From Aeromicrobium sp. Root236 (GTDB lineage Bacteria; Actinomycetota; Actinomycetes; Propionibacteriales; Nocardioidaceae), in the NCBI RefSeq assembly GCF_001428805.1, contig NZ_LMIS01000001.1:1350975-1414974 (forward strand): a DNA stretch of 64,000 nt, in the 5' to 3' direction. Every line of letters begins with the position of its first letter. Positions within the stretch are counted from its first letter, which is position 1. A program made the translations under genes and the position numbers. The notes below the pieces were generated by a model. The model saw only the letters and a program-made list of their open reading frames with translations. It had not been told where the DNA came from and ran no database searches. Shown piece after piece: positions 15,253-24,645 of the stretch.

Positions 15253-18200
15253 GCGGGGTCGCTGCCACGGAGCAGGGCCTCGAGAGCGGCCCTGTCGAGC
15301 AGCTGGTCGGCCTCGTAGCGCACCGTCCTGCCCAGACGTACGTAGTAGAAGGCCCCGGTGACGTCCTCGGGCGCGACGCCGTTGAGCTCGGCCCACGCCA
15401 GCCGGTAGATCGACAGCTGCAACGGGTCGGCCGTCGGCTTCTTGTTGGTCTTCCAGTCGACCACCTCGAAGCGGGTGCGGCCGTCCTCGGCCGTGGTGGC
15501 GAACACCGCGTCGATGCGCCCGATGACCTGCTGACCTGCCAGGACGATCGAGAACGGCGCCTCGATGGCGAAGGGATCGCGTTGTCCGTACTCGCCCTCG
15601 CTGAACAGCTTGATGACCTCGTCGAGCTCCGCGTCGGAGTTGAGGTCCACGTCGCCCTGTCCCGGCAGCTCCGCGGGGTCGAGCAGCACCTGCTGGCCGT
15701 AGTGCGCCTCGACCCACGCATGGAAGCGGGTGCCGAACCGCGCAGCAGGTGACGGGCGGCGCGGCATGGGGCGGGCCAGCTCACGCGCGAACGATGCCTC
15801 GTCGTCGGCCAGGCCGAGCATCGAGGTGGTCGAGACCGAGCCGGGCAAGGTCACGACACGTTGCTGCGCAGCCATGGCATCGGCCTCGGCGAGCAGCAGG
15901 TCGACGTCGGCGCACAGCTCGTCGAGGCGGTCGACGGGCAACAGGGCCACGTCGTACGCGGGCCGATCGGGGCGCTCGAGCGTGTCGCGGACGGCCGAGG
16001 CCAGCGCCTGACGGCGCGCCAGGACCGGCGGAGCCGTCGGCCAGTCGGAGCGCTGCACGGTGTCGAGGTGCGGATTGGTGGCGCCGGGAGCGGGTTGGGG
16101 CGCCCAGACCGTCGCGTCCGCACCGTTGTCGATCAGCCACTGACGGGTCGCGATCAGGAACTCCGACGGGCCGCGCGGCTTGATCTGGGTGCGACCCCAC
16201 CAGTGTCCCGACAGCACCAGACGTTCCTCGGCGCGGGTGTAGGCGACGTAGGCCAGGCGCCGCTCCTCCATGTGTCCCAGCTCCTTGTTGCGAGCGTCGT
16301 GGACGTTGCGGGAGTCGTCGGTCCAGTCCTCCGGACGATCGGCCAGCTGAGGCAGGCTCGACCGGTCCCCACGCAAGGCGGTCGGCACGGCCGACGCGGT
16401 CGTGATCCAGTTGGCGCGGCCCTGTCCCGTGGGGAACACGGTCGCGGACATGAACGGGACGAAGACGGTGTTCCACTCCAGCCCCTTGGCCCGGTGGATC
16501 GTCAGGAGCTTGACGGATTCGGCCTCGGACGGGGTGAACACCTCCATGCCCTGGTTGTAGACCTCCTCGGCGTTGAAGTAGGACAGCAGGCCCGCGAGCG
16601 AGGCGTAGCGATCGCTCTCGGAATAGGTCGCCACCGCGTCGAGGAACAGGGCGAGGTTGTCGCCGGCACCCTCGACGTCGCCGGCCTCGAGCTCGATGTC
16701 GAGGTCGAGCATCCGGACGGCACGTCGCGCCAGGTCGATCAGCGGCTCACTACTGTGCCGGCGCACCGAGGTGATGATGCCGGACAGCTCGGCGAACCGA
16801 GCTCGGGCGGCGTCGGAGTAGGGCAGGTCGCCGAGGTCCTCCAGGGCATCGGCCAGAGCGACGATCTCGGTCGGGTCCGTGCCTTCGACCGCGTGCGCCA
16901 GGTCGGCCGCCAAGGAGGGCTCGGACTCGTCGTCGCGGCTGACCGACCGGCTCAGCTGCGAGGCGCGCCGGCCCAGCAGTGCGAGGTCGCGCGGGCCGAT
17001 GTTCCAGCGCGGTCCAGTGAGGAGCCGCAGGGTCGCCGGGTTGGCGGTCACGTCGTCGACGACCTCGAGCAGCGACACCACGTCCCGCACCTCGGGCTGC
17101 GCGAGCAGACCCTGCAGGCCGACGATCTCGAACGGGATGTGTGAGTCGCGCAACGCCTTGACGATCTCGCCGTTCTCGGCCGCGACGCGCACCAGGATCG
17201 CCACGCTGCGCAACGGGACGACGCCCTCGTCGCGGATCTGCTCGATCTGGCGCACCATGGCGCTGATCTCCTGGGACACCGTCGAGTGCAGTGCGACCTC
17301 GACGCGGCCACCCGGCTCCTTGCCGGAGACCAGCGGCTCGACGCTCTTGGTGATCCTGGCGTCCTCGTAGAACGCCGAGATGATGTGGTTGGCGGCACCG
17401 ATGATCTCGGGCCGGCACCGATAGGTCTGCCGCAACGTCAAGCGCCGGCCCGGCACGCCCTCGATCGCGAAGTCGTCGAGGAAGTCCTCGAGGTTGCCGG
17501 TTGCCGCCCCTCGCCACCCGTAGATGCCTTGAGCGGGATCGCCGACCGCAGTCACCGGGAGTCCGGCGAACAGCCCCACCAGCAGGTCACGCTGGGCGAC
17601 GGACGTGTCCTGGTACTCGTCGAGCAGGACGACGTCGTACTTCTCAAGCATGGAGTCGCGTACGGCCTGCAGCCTGGCGAGCTCGGCGCCCCAGGCCATC
17701 TGGTCGGAGAAGTCCATGACGCCGTCGGCGAGCTTGGCCGCGCGGTAGGCGTCGACGAGCCGGCTGAGCTCGGACCGCTTGCGCGCGGTGGCCGCGGCCA
17801 GTGCGACGACCTTGTGGCCCGACTGGCCCCAGTCGTCGCAGGCCATCACGGCCTCGTCGTAGGCCCTCAGAGCCGCCGGGGTGACGAGGTGCTCGGAGAG
17901 CTCCGAGTCGAGCTTCATCGCGTCGGGCACGAGTCGCGGGATGTAGGTCGTGACGAGGTCGAGCGATCCCTCGTAGGACTCGATCGCACGGGCGAAGCGC
18001 TGGAACCGGGACGCGTCGGTGACGACGCGCAGGTCGGGCTCGACGCCCAGGCGCAGCCCGTGCTCGGCGATGAGGGTGCCCGCGAAGGCGTGATAGGTCG
18101 ACGCCGTGACCTCACCCCAGCCTGCTTCGGCGTGGTCGACGCCCAACAGCTCGAGGCTGGCCCGGATGCGCTGGCCCAGCTCGGCGGCCGCCTTGTTGGT

Positions 18201-18419
18201 GAACGTCAGGCCGAGGATGCGCTCTGGCGGTATGCCGAGGTGCCCGACGAGCCAGACCACCCGGGCCGCCATCACCGTGGTCTTGCCGGAGCCGGCGCCG
18301 GCGATGATCGAGCTCGGCGCGTCCAGCCCGAGCGTGATCGCGTCGAGCTGGGCGCGCGAGAACTGGCGGTCGAGGATCTCGCTGAGGTGCTGCTCGTCGC
18401 GCACCAGGGCCGCAGTCAT
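15249..18419 (-). CDS. adnB: AdnB-like helicase-nuclease subunit
   Basis: A 1056-residue UvrD-type helicase with a C-terminal RecB-family nuclease, corresponding to Rv3201c (AdnB). Walker A GAGSGKT is at 41-47, and VVLLDEYQDTS and GDPAQGIYGWRG follow. The PD-(D/E)XK nuclease motif VVDWKT (DWK about 988-990) with QLSIYRLAW downstream is intact. With AdnA it forms the heterodimeric motor-nuclease that resects double-strand breaks in Actinobacteria. The ATG at 18419 overlaps the adnA stop (ATGA), which sets the start and implies coupled expression. Confidence 0.93.
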   Translation of the reverse strand: MTAALVRDEQHLSEILDRQFSRAQLDAITLGLDAPSSIIAGAGSGKTTVMAARVVWLVGHLGIPPERILGLTFTNKAAAELGQRIRASLELLGVDHAEAGWGEVTASTYHAFAGTLIAEHGLRLGVEPDLRVVTDASRFQRFARAIESYEGSLDLVTTYIPRLVPDAMKLDSELSEHLVTPAALRAYDEAVMACDDWGQSGHKVVALAAATARKRSELSRLVDAYRAAKLADGVMDFSDQMAWGAELARLQAVRDSMLEKYDVVLLDEYQDTSVAQRDLLVGLFAGLPVTAVGDPAQGIYGWRGAATGNLEDFLDDFAIEGVPGRRLTLRQTYRCRPEIIGAANHIISAFYEDARITKSVEPLVSGKEPGGRVEVALHSTVSQEISAMVRQIEQIRDEGVVPLRSVAILVRVAAENGEIVKALRDSHIPFEIVGLQGLLAQPEVRDVVSLLEVVDDVTANPATLRLLTGPRWNIGPRDLALLGRRASQLSRSVSRDDESEPSLAADLAHAVEGTDPTEIVALADALEDLGDLPYSDAARARFAELSGIITSVRRHSSEPLIDLARRAVRMLDLDIELEAGDVEGAGDNLALFLDAVATYSESDRYASLAGLLSYFNAEEVYNQGMEVFTPSEAESVKLLTIHRAKGLEWNTVFVPFMSATVFPTGQGRANWITTASAVPTALRGDRSSLPQLADRPEDWTDDSRNVHDARNKELGHMEERRLAYVAYTRAEERLVLSGHWWGRTQIKPRGPSEFLIATRQWLIDNGADATVWAPQPAPGATNPHLDTVQRSDWPTAPPVLARRQALASAVRDTLERPDRPAYDVALLPVDRLDELCADVDLLLAEADAMAAQQRVVTLPGSVSTTSMLGLADDEASFARELARPMPRRPSPAARFGTRFHAWVEAHYGQQVLLDPAELPGQGDVDLNSDAELDEVIKLFSEGEYGQRDPFAIEAPFSIVLAGQQVIGRIDAVFATTAEDGRTRFEVVDWKTNKKPTADPLQLSIYRLAWAELNGVAPEDVTGAFYYVRLGRTVRYEADQLLDRAALEALLRGSDPA

Positions 18420-21400
18420 GGCTTCTCCTCGATGAGGATCGACGCGCCTTCGTCGTGTGCCGGGCAGATGCGCTTGAACGCGCAGTAGCCGCATGCCCCA
18501 CCGACCGTCGCGGCGAACTCCTCGGCATCGATCAGGCGGACCGCCTCGGTGACCTGCTCGCGGGCAGTCGTCGTGCCCTCAGGGGCGCCGGGCTGGGTGC
18601 GAGTCGCGGCTGACTTGGTGCTGGTGCGCAGGTAGACGAGCTCGGCGCCGGCCGGACCGTCACCCGGAGCGAGCTCGTCGAGGGCGCCGGCATCGACGGC
18701 CAGCTGATAGACACCCAGCTGAGCGTTGACGGCCGCGTCCTTGGCGGTCATGGGGGTCTTGGAGGTCTTGAAGTCCACGACGTGGATGCCGTCGTCGTCG
18801 CGCTCGACGCGGTCCATCGAACCGATGAACCTGGCCCCGCGGCCGTCGATGTCGATCGTGACGTCGAAGGGGTGCTCGACGGCGAGCACCTCGCGCGGGT
18901 TGGCCCGGTGCCACTGGGCGAACTTCTCGAGCGCCTCGACCGCCTCGCGCCGCTCCCGGACGCTGATCCACGGCGCGAGACCCAGCGCGTCCCACACCGC
19001 ATCGAGGTGTGCCGACAGCTCGGCCACATCGGGCTCGACGCCGCTGCGAACCGCTTCGGCCGCCAGGGCGTGGACGATGGACCCGAATCCCTGCGCTGCC
19101 GAGGTGCCCCGGTCGCCCTTGGCCTCGTGCCCGGCGAACCACTGCAGGGCGCACTTGGTGAGCGTGTTCATCTGGCTGCCGGACAGCCGCAACGCCTCGG
19201 CCGGGTCACGCACCGGTTCGTCGTTGGTGGTGCGCTCGGCCAGGCCCCACCAGCGGTCGGGGTGCGCGGAGCGACCGGAGGGGTGCTCGGCGAGCCGGGC
19301 CAGCTGGGCGGCGACCCGGGCGCGGACGGCCTCGTCATCGGTGGACTCGCCGATGCGGCGCAGCTCGGCGATCGCACCACGCAGCGACAGGGAGCGGCGG
19401 GGGCGCGGCTCCGCCTCCGGGAGCGTACGGACGGCCGCGCCGAGGAGGTGCGCGTGCAGCTCGCCGACGAACCGCGAGGGCTGGTCTCCCTCGTCGGATC
19501 CGCTGGCGACCGCCGTGACGACGAGCCGGGACCGGGCCCGGCTGCACGCCACGTAGAACAGGCGCCGCTCCTCCGCCGCCGCGGTCCAGGGCGACGGCGG
19601 AGGCAGGACGCCATCGGGTGAGAGCCGGTCGCCCTGCAGCAGGCTGCCGCGTGCCCGCAGGTCCGGCCACTCGCCGTCCTGCACGCCCGCCACCACCACC
19701 AGCGGCCACTCGAGTCCCTTGGACCGGTGCGCGGTCATGAGCTGCACCGCATCGCCCGAGTCGCCGCTCTGGGCGATCGAGCTCGCGGGGATCTGCTGGG
19801 CCTCGAGGGCACGGGCCACCTCGGCCACGGAGCGGTGCGCCTCGCGCTCCTCGGCGCGGGCCGCCTCGGCGAACAGCGCGCACACCGCGTCGAGGTCGTG
19901 ATTGGCCCGGGCACTGCCGTCGCCGTCGCCCTCGGCCTCTGTCTGCAACCGTGCGGGCCACCTCGTGCCGTCCCACACCGTCCACAGCACCTGCTCGGCC
20001 GGGTCGCCGTCCTTGATCTGCTCAGCCGCCTTGAGGAGCAGCTCGCTGAGCCTGGTCGCGGCCTCGACGGCACGGGCCGGCGGCCCCTGCACCTCCAACG
20101 TGGCCAGATGCGTCGGGTCGCCCAGCGCCTCGGCGATGAGGATCCGGGACGCCCTGGGCGTCTGGCCGTCGGCGGCATCGGCCTTGCGGAGCGTACGACC
20201 GAGGCGCCGGACGCCGGCTGCGTCGAGGTGCCCCAGCGGGCCGGTCAGCAGCGCGTGGGCCACATCGGGGGTGAGCGTCTCGCCGCGGCTCAACGAGTCG
20301 GCGGCGTGCAGAGCGGACAGCAGCGTGCGTACGGCCGGCTCGACCGCCAGCGGGAGCTCGTCGCCGGCCACCTCGACCGGCACGCTGGAGGCGACCATCG
20401 CGCGCTGCATCCGGGTCAGATGGGCACCGGACCGGACGAGGACCGCCATGTCACGCCACGGGACGTGGTCGTGCAGGTGGGCCTCGCGGAGCATCAGCGC
20501 GATGTGCTCAGCCTCCGCCGTCGGCGTGGAGAACGTCCGCACGTCGACGATGCCCGGGTCGTCGACCTTGCTGGTGGGGTTGCGCAGGGCGGCGTAGGCC
20601 GATCCGTCGACAGCGCCGAGGGCGCCCTTGTTGTCGACGATCGACCTCACGGCCGCGGCGATGTTGTCGCCGTAGCGATTGGTGTAGGCGAGGGTCAGCC
20701 GTGGCGCCGGGCCGGCGGCAGTGGCGAACGCGTCAGGGAACTCGACGATGCCGCGCACGTCGGCACCGCGGAAGCCGTAGATCGACTGGTAGGGGTCGCC
20801 CACGACCACGAGGTCACGACCGTCGCCAGCCAGCGCCTGCAGGAGCTCGACCTGGAGCGGGTCGGTGTCTTGATATTCGTCGACCACGACCAGGGCGAGC
20901 TTGGCCCGCCACCGGTCGCGTACCTCGGGATCCTTGAGGGCGTTGACCACCGCGAAGATCAGGTCGGTGTGGTCGATCGTGTTGGCCAGCGCCGCCACGG
21001 CGGTGACCTCGTCGAAGAACCGGGCGGCCGACTTCCAGTCGTCGCGATCGGTGCGGTTGGCCACCTGGGCCAGGTCGGCATCGTCCATGCCCAGCGCGCG
21101 GGCCGAGGCGATGAGCGAACGCAGCTCGGAGGCCAGCCCCCGGGTGCGCAGCGCCGGCCGCAGGACGGCGGGCCACTGCTCGGCGTCGACGCCTGCCAGG
21201 ACCTCGGAGATCATGGCGTCGTTCTCAGGCGCACTGAGCAGGCGGATCGGGTTGGCGAAGTCGGTCGGCGACTGCTCGGCCCGCAGGAGGGCGTAGCAGA
21301 ACGCGTGGAAGGTCATCGCCGGCGTCGTGCTGGTGGTGCGGGCGAGGCGCCGTGCGATCCGCGACCGGATCTCCTGTGCGGCCTTGCGGCTGAACGTGAG

Positions 21401-21613
21401 GACCAGGATCTGGTCGGGGCTCAGACCGCCGTTCTCGACCCGGTCGACGACCAGCTCGACGAGCGCCGTGGTCTTGCCCGCACCCGGCCCGGCCAGGACC
21501 TGCAGCGGGCCGCCGCCGGAGGAGAAGTGGTCGAGCACGGCCTGCTGGCTCTCGTCGAGCACCGGCGGGGTGCTCGACGCGGCGCTCGGCCGCTGCAGGA
21601 CGTACTCAGGCAT
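18416..21613 (-). CDS. adnA: AdnA-like helicase-nuclease subunit
   Basis: A 1065-residue UvrD-like helicase-nuclease corresponding to Rv3202c. Walker A GPGAGKT is at 42-48, VVVDEYQDTD and GDPYQSIYGFRGA are present, and the C-terminal nuclease has VVDFKTSKTP (Asp about 947). Cys1041, Cys1044 and Cys1050 (CGYCAFKRIC), with an upstream Cys in TLTKCALQW, form the Fe-S cluster pattern of AddB/Cas4-type nucleases. Both subunits therefore keep intact ATPase and nuclease motifs. It follows the ATL gene by 29 bp in the same direction, and GGGGGC upstream of the ATG serves as the ribosome binding site. Confidence 0.93.
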   Translation of the reverse strand: MPEYVLQRPSAASSTPPVLDESQQAVLDHFSSGGGPLQVLAGPGAGKTTALVELVVDRVENGGLSPDQILVLTFSRKAAQEIRSRIARRLARTTSTTPAMTFHAFCYALLRAEQSPTDFANPIRLLSAPENDAMISEVLAGVDAEQWPAVLRPALRTRGLASELRSLIASARALGMDDADLAQVANRTDRDDWKSAARFFDEVTAVAALANTIDHTDLIFAVVNALKDPEVRDRWRAKLALVVVDEYQDTDPLQVELLQALAGDGRDLVVVGDPYQSIYGFRGADVRGIVEFPDAFATAAGPAPRLTLAYTNRYGDNIAAAVRSIVDNKGALGAVDGSAYAALRNPTSKVDDPGIVDVRTFSTPTAEAEHIALMLREAHLHDHVPWRDMAVLVRSGAHLTRMQRAMVASSVPVEVAGDELPLAVEPAVRTLLSALHAADSLSRGETLTPDVAHALLTGPLGHLDAAGVRRLGRTLRKADAADGQTPRASRILIAEALGDPTHLATLEVQGPPARAVEAATRLSELLLKAAEQIKDGDPAEQVLWTVWDGTRWPARLQTEAEGDGDGSARANHDLDAVCALFAEAARAEEREAHRSVAEVARALEAQQIPASSIAQSGDSGDAVQLMTAHRSKGLEWPLVVVAGVQDGEWPDLRARGSLLQGDRLSPDGVLPPPSPWTAAAEERRLFYVACSRARSRLVVTAVASGSDEGDQPSRFVGELHAHLLGAAVRTLPEAEPRPRRSLSLRGAIAELRRIGESTDDEAVRARVAAQLARLAEHPSGRSAHPDRWWGLAERTTNDEPVRDPAEALRLSGSQMNTLTKCALQWFAGHEAKGDRGTSAAQGFGSIVHALAAEAVRSGVEPDVAELSAHLDAVWDALGLAPWISVRERREAVEALEKFAQWHRANPREVLAVEHPFDVTIDIDGRGARFIGSMDRVERDDDGIHVVDFKTSKTPMTAKDAAVNAQLGVYQLAVDAGALDELAPGDGPAGAELVYLRTSTKSAATRTQPGAPEGTTTAREQVTEAVRLIDAEEFAATVGGACGYCAFKRICPAHDEGASILIEEKP

Positions 21614-21642
21614 GCCCCCATCTCACCAGACGGGGATGACAC

Positions 21643-21939
21643 TCAGTCGGCGAAGTCCCACAGGGCGTTCTTCATGTCGACCCGGCCGTTGCGTACGGGT
21701 GTGCTCTCCTCGAGCCAGTGCAGCTGCGCCTCGGGCATCAGCGGCGGAGCCATCGCCCCGTCGGCGCGGACGACGCGCCACCACGGCACGGCCTGGCCCT
21801 CCATCGCCATGACCCGTCCGACGTAGCGCGGACCGTAGCCGGCGGCGAGGTGCTCGGCGATCGCGCCGTACGAGACGGCCCGGCCGACCGGGATCCGCTC
21901 CACGAGGTCGAGCACCCGCTCGACGAACTCACGATCCAT
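21643..21939 (-). CDS. alkyltransferase-like protein (ATL, MGMT family)
   Basis: A 98-residue MGMT-fold DNA-binding protein. The usual PCHR alkyl-acceptor motif is replaced by PWWR (in VPWWRVVRADG), so it cannot accept alkyl groups and belongs to the ATL class that flags O6-alkylguanine for nucleotide excision repair. The recognition helix region YGAIAEHLAAGYGPRYVG is intact. AGGAAA precedes the ATG. It leads the minus-strand run ATL-adnA-adnB, matching Rv3204 near adnAB in mycobacteria. Confidence 0.9.
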   Translation of the reverse strand: MDREFVERVLDLVERIPVGRAVSYGAIAEHLAAGYGPRYVGRVMAMEGQAVPWWRVVRADGAMAPPLMPEAQLHWLEESTPVRNGRVDMKNALWDFAD

Positions 21940-21959
21940 AGGGCTTTCCTACGCGCTGA

Positions 21960-22011
21960 GCCTGACGTTTCCGCTGGTGCGGCACGGCGTGTCGCAACAG
22001 AAACGTCAGGC
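21960..22011. repeat. long intergenic palindrome
   Basis: GCCTGACGTTTC (21960-21971) pairs with GAAACGTCAGGC (22000-22011). An inner 8-bp stem pairs TGCGGCAC (21978-21985) with GTGTCGCA (22989 minus 1000, that is 21989-21996) around a 3-nt GGC loop. It lies between the moeZ stop and the ATL start. A second GC hairpin (GGGG/CCCC) lies at 22029-22042. It probably terminates moeZ; the length and symmetry resemble a REP-type element. Confidence 0.7.
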
Positions 22012-22061
22012 CCAACTCGCAGAGCTCGTGGGGGGACCCCCAGGCCCATCGAGAGCGGAGG

Positions 22062-23234
22062 TCAGTACGAGGGCTGGCTGGGGTCGATCTGGTTGACCCA
22101 GGCGACGACGCCGCCGCCCACGTGCACGGAGTCCTTGTAGCCGGCACCCTTGAGCACCGCGAGCGCCTCGGCCGAACGTACGCCGGACTTGCAGTGCAGG
22201 ACGATCTGCTTGTCGTCGGGCAGCTGCTCCAGCGCGTTGCCGTTGAGGAACTCGCCCTTGGGGATCAGGATCGAGCCCGGGATCTTGTTGATCTCGTACT
22301 CACCCGGCTCGCGTACGTCGACCAGCACGAAGTCGCGCCCGCCGTCGTTGCGCTCCTTGAGCCAGCCGTCGAGCGTCGTCACCGAGATCGTCGAGTCGGC
22401 GGCCGCGTCCGCAGCCTCCTCGCTGATCGCGCCGCAGAACGCCTCGTAGTCGTCCATCAGCCCGGTGATCGGCTGGCCGGTCGGGTCGCGGCGGATGTTG
22501 AGCGTCGAGTAGCGCATCTCGAGCGCGTCGTACACCATCAGCCGGCCGATCAGCGGGTCGCCGATGCCGGTGATCAGCTTGATCGCCTCGGTCACCATGA
22601 TCGAGCCGATCGACGCGCACAGCACGCCCAGCACGCCGCCCTCGGCGCACGACGGGACCATGCCCGGCGGCGGCGGCTCGGGGTAGAGGTCGCGGTACTG
22701 CGGCCCCTCCTGCGCCCAGAACACCGACACCTGGCCCTCGAACCGGTAGATCGAGCCCCACACGTACGGCTTGTTGAGCAGCACCGCAGCGTCGTTGACG
22801 AGGTAGCGCGTCGCGAAGTTGTCGGTGCCGTCGAGGATCAGGTCGTAGTCGGCGAAGATCTCCAGCACGTTGTCGGTGTCGAGCCGCACGTGGTGCTTGA
22901 TCACGTTGACGTACGGGTTGATCTCCGCGACCGACTCCGCAGCCGAGTCGACCTTGGGCTTGTCGATGTCGGACTGCCCGTGGATGACCTGGCGCTGCAG
23001 GTTGGACTCGTCGACGACGTCGTCATCGATGATGCCGAGCGTGCCCACGCCCGCGGCGGCGAGGTAGAGCAGCGCCGGGCTGCCGAGGCCGCCGGCGCCG
23101 ATCACGAGGACCTTGGCGTTCTTGAGCCGCTTCTGACCCGTCATCCCGACGTCGGGGATGATGAGGTGCCGGCTGTAGCGGCGTACCTCGTCGATGGTCA
23201 GTTCGTCGGCGGGTTCCACGAGTGGGGCGACCAC
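22062..23234 (-). CDS. moeZ: adenylyltransferase/sulfurtransferase MoeZ
   Basis: A 390-residue two-domain protein. An E1-like ThiF domain with GAGGLGS at 46-52 activates the C-terminal Gly-Gly of sulfur carriers such as MoaD and CysO. A C-terminal rhodanese domain follows, with the active-site loop CKSGVRSA (Cys348). This corresponds to mycobacterial MoeZ/MoeB1 (Rv3206c). The start is GTG 23234, with GAGGAG seven bases upstream; a longer open frame to 23420 has no support. It serves the molybdenum cofactor pathway together with MoaE at 4.6 kb. Confidence 0.93.
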   Translation of the reverse strand: MVAPLVEPADELTIDEVRRYSRHLIIPDVGMTGQKRLKNAKVLVIGAGGLGSPALLYLAAAGVGTLGIIDDDVVDESNLQRQVIHGQSDIDKPKVDSAAESVAEINPYVNVIKHHVRLDTDNVLEIFADYDLILDGTDNFATRYLVNDAAVLLNKPYVWGSIYRFEGQVSVFWAQEGPQYRDLYPEPPPPGMVPSCAEGGVLGVLCASIGSIMVTEAIKLITGIGDPLIGRLMVYDALEMRYSTLNIRRDPTGQPITGLMDDYEAFCGAISEEAADAAADSTISVTTLDGWLKERNDGGRDFVLVDVREPGEYEINKIPGSILIPKGEFLNGNALEQLPDDKQIVLHCKSGVRSAEALAVLKGAGYKDSVHVGGGVVAWVNQIDPSQPSY

Positions 23235-23370
23235 GGGTTCTCCTCTGTGCTTGCTGAGCTGCAAACGGTTCTGGCGGCATAACACCGCCCGCACGCTCCA
23301 TTGTTCCCCGTACGGCCAACGCCCCCGGCGGGCGTCCGGATGTCGGGCACGACCGACTACGCTGGGGCTC

Positions 23371-24012
23371 GTGACCGAAACCACCCCGCTGCGTCCGCGC
23401 ACGAGCCGCCTGCCGCGCACCGCGCGCCGCGCTCAGCTGCTGGAGGTCGCGCTCGAGGTGTTCGTCGAGCAGGGCTACCACTCCGCGTCGATGGATGAGA
23501 TCGCCGAGCGCGCGGGCGTCTCCAAGCCCGTGCTCTACCAGCACTTCCCCGGCAAGCTCGATCTCTACCTCGCGCTGCTCGAGACGTCGTGCGACACCGT
23601 GATCGACGGCGTCAAGACCGCTCTCGCGTCGACGTCCGACAACCGCAAGCGCGTCCAGGCGACGATGGAGCTCTGGTACGACTACGTCGCCGACCAGGGC
23701 GCCGCGTTCCGGCTCGTGTTCGAGTCCGACCTCACGAGCGACCCGTCCGTACGCGAGCAGATCGACCGCGTCATCGAGGACTCTGCCGCCGCGATCGCCG
23801 AGGTCATCCGCGAGGACACCGGCCTGCCGGTCGCCGCGTCGCACCTGCTGGCCGTCAGCCTCGTGGGCATGGGTCATGTCGGCGCCCGCAACTGGCTCTC
23901 GCAGGACTCGAGCCTGACCCGCAGCGAAGCCGTCCAGCTCGTCGCCGGCCTCGCCTGGCGCGGCATCGGCGGATTCCCCCGCAACGAAGATGACATCAAA
24001 GGAGATGAGTGA
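23371..24012 (+). CDS. TetR family transcriptional regulator
   Basis: A 213-residue TetR regulator. The N-terminal HTH covers roughly residues 20-65 (VSKPVLYQHFPGKLDLY), with an all-helical ligand domain after it. It corresponds to Rv3208. TACGCT is seven bases before GTG 23371, so the message is probably leaderless. The stop overlaps the DUF3107 start by 4 bp (GTGA), the same arrangement as in mycobacteria. The ligand is unknown. Stop TGA is at 24010-24012. Confidence 0.9.
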   Translation: MTETTPLRPRTSRLPRTARRAQLLEVALEVFVEQGYHSASMDEIAERAGVSKPVLYQHFPGKLDLYLALLETSCDTVIDGVKTALASTSDNRKRVQATMELWYDYVADQGAAFRLVFESDLTSDPSVREQIDRVIEDSAAAIAEVIREDTGLPVAASHLLAVSLVGMGHVGARNWLSQDSSLTRSEAVQLVAGLAWRGIGGFPRNEDDIKGDE

Positions 24013-24269
24013 CCGTGGAGGTCAAGATCGGCGTGCAGCACGCCGCCCGTGAGCTGTCGGTGGCAACCGAGTCGACACCCGACGCCGTGCTCAAGGCACT
24101 GGAGACGGCGATGAAGGACGACGCCGTGTTCACCCTGACCGACACCAAGGGTCGTACGGTCGCGGTCCCAGCCAGCAAGGTCGCCTACCTCGACTTCACG
24201 TCAGACCTCGGCCGCAAGGTCGGTTTCGGTCTCGCCGCGAGCGAAGCCGTCACCGCCGCTGCGAAGTAG
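24009..24269 (+). CDS. DUF3107 family protein (TB9.4-like)
   Basis: An 86-residue small protein of the DUF3107 family, equivalent to Rv3208A (TB9.4). It starts VEVKIGVQ and ends with an Ala-rich helix. It has no Cys or catalytic motif. The start is GTG 24009 overlapping the TetR stop; GTG 24015 would remove two residues. Co-transcription with the TetR gene is conserved across Actinobacteria, but no biochemical role is established. Confidence 0.88.
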   Translation: MTVEVKIGVQHAARELSVATESTPDAVLKALETAMKDDAVFTLTDTKGRTVAVPASKVAYLDFTSDLGRKVGFGLAASEAVTAAAK

Positions 24270-24279
24270 GTCGATCCCG

Positions 24280-24642
24280 ATGGCCGAACCCGTCGACACC
24301 CGGGAGATCCCGGTCACCGGCGACCCGACACGCGCTCGGGCCTCCGTCGTCCAGGCGCTGGAGAGCCGCGGGTTCGCCGTCACGTGGCACGACGAGTGGT
24401 CGGGCACCGCTGAGAAGGGCACTCGGGGCAAGCAGCTCCTGCTGGGCGGGTTCGCGCCGCACCTGCAGGTCGGCCTGGCGCTGCACGCGATCGATGCCGG
24501 CACCGTCGTCCGGCTGACCCGTCCGTCCGTCGGCATGTCCGGCGGCCTCATGGGGCGAGCCAAGGCGGTCAAGCAGTTCAACGGCGTCGTCGACGAGCTC
24601 GTGGCGGCGTTCCGCCAGTCCGGCGTCCTGCTCGAGGGCTAG
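24280..24642 (+). CDS. hypothetical protein
   Basis: A 120-residue protein that I do not recognise. It has a mixed alpha/beta pattern with a central LLLGGFAPHLQVGLALH stretch and no clear membrane segment or catalytic motif. It starts 10 bp after the DUF3107 gene and ends 3 bp before the GrpB gene, so it belongs to the TetR-led transcription unit. The composition is normal for the region. Confidence 0.75.
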   Translation: MAEPVDTREIPVTGDPTRARASVVQALESRGFAVTWHDEWSGTAEKGTRGKQLLLGGFAPHLQVGLALHAIDAGTVVRLTRPSVGMSGGLMGRAKAVKQFNGVVDELVAAFRQSGVLLEG

Positions 24643-24645
24643 GCG

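Noticed and set aside
15249..21613. RecBCD or an anti-phage helicase-nuclease system
   Set aside because: Domain layout, 4-bp overlap and synteny with Rv3201c/Rv3202c identify the conserved AdnAB repair complex. No defence genes are adjacent.
19727..21826. Long open frame antisense to adnA
   Set aside because: Same shadow effect; adnA helicase and nuclease motifs prove the minus strand is coding.
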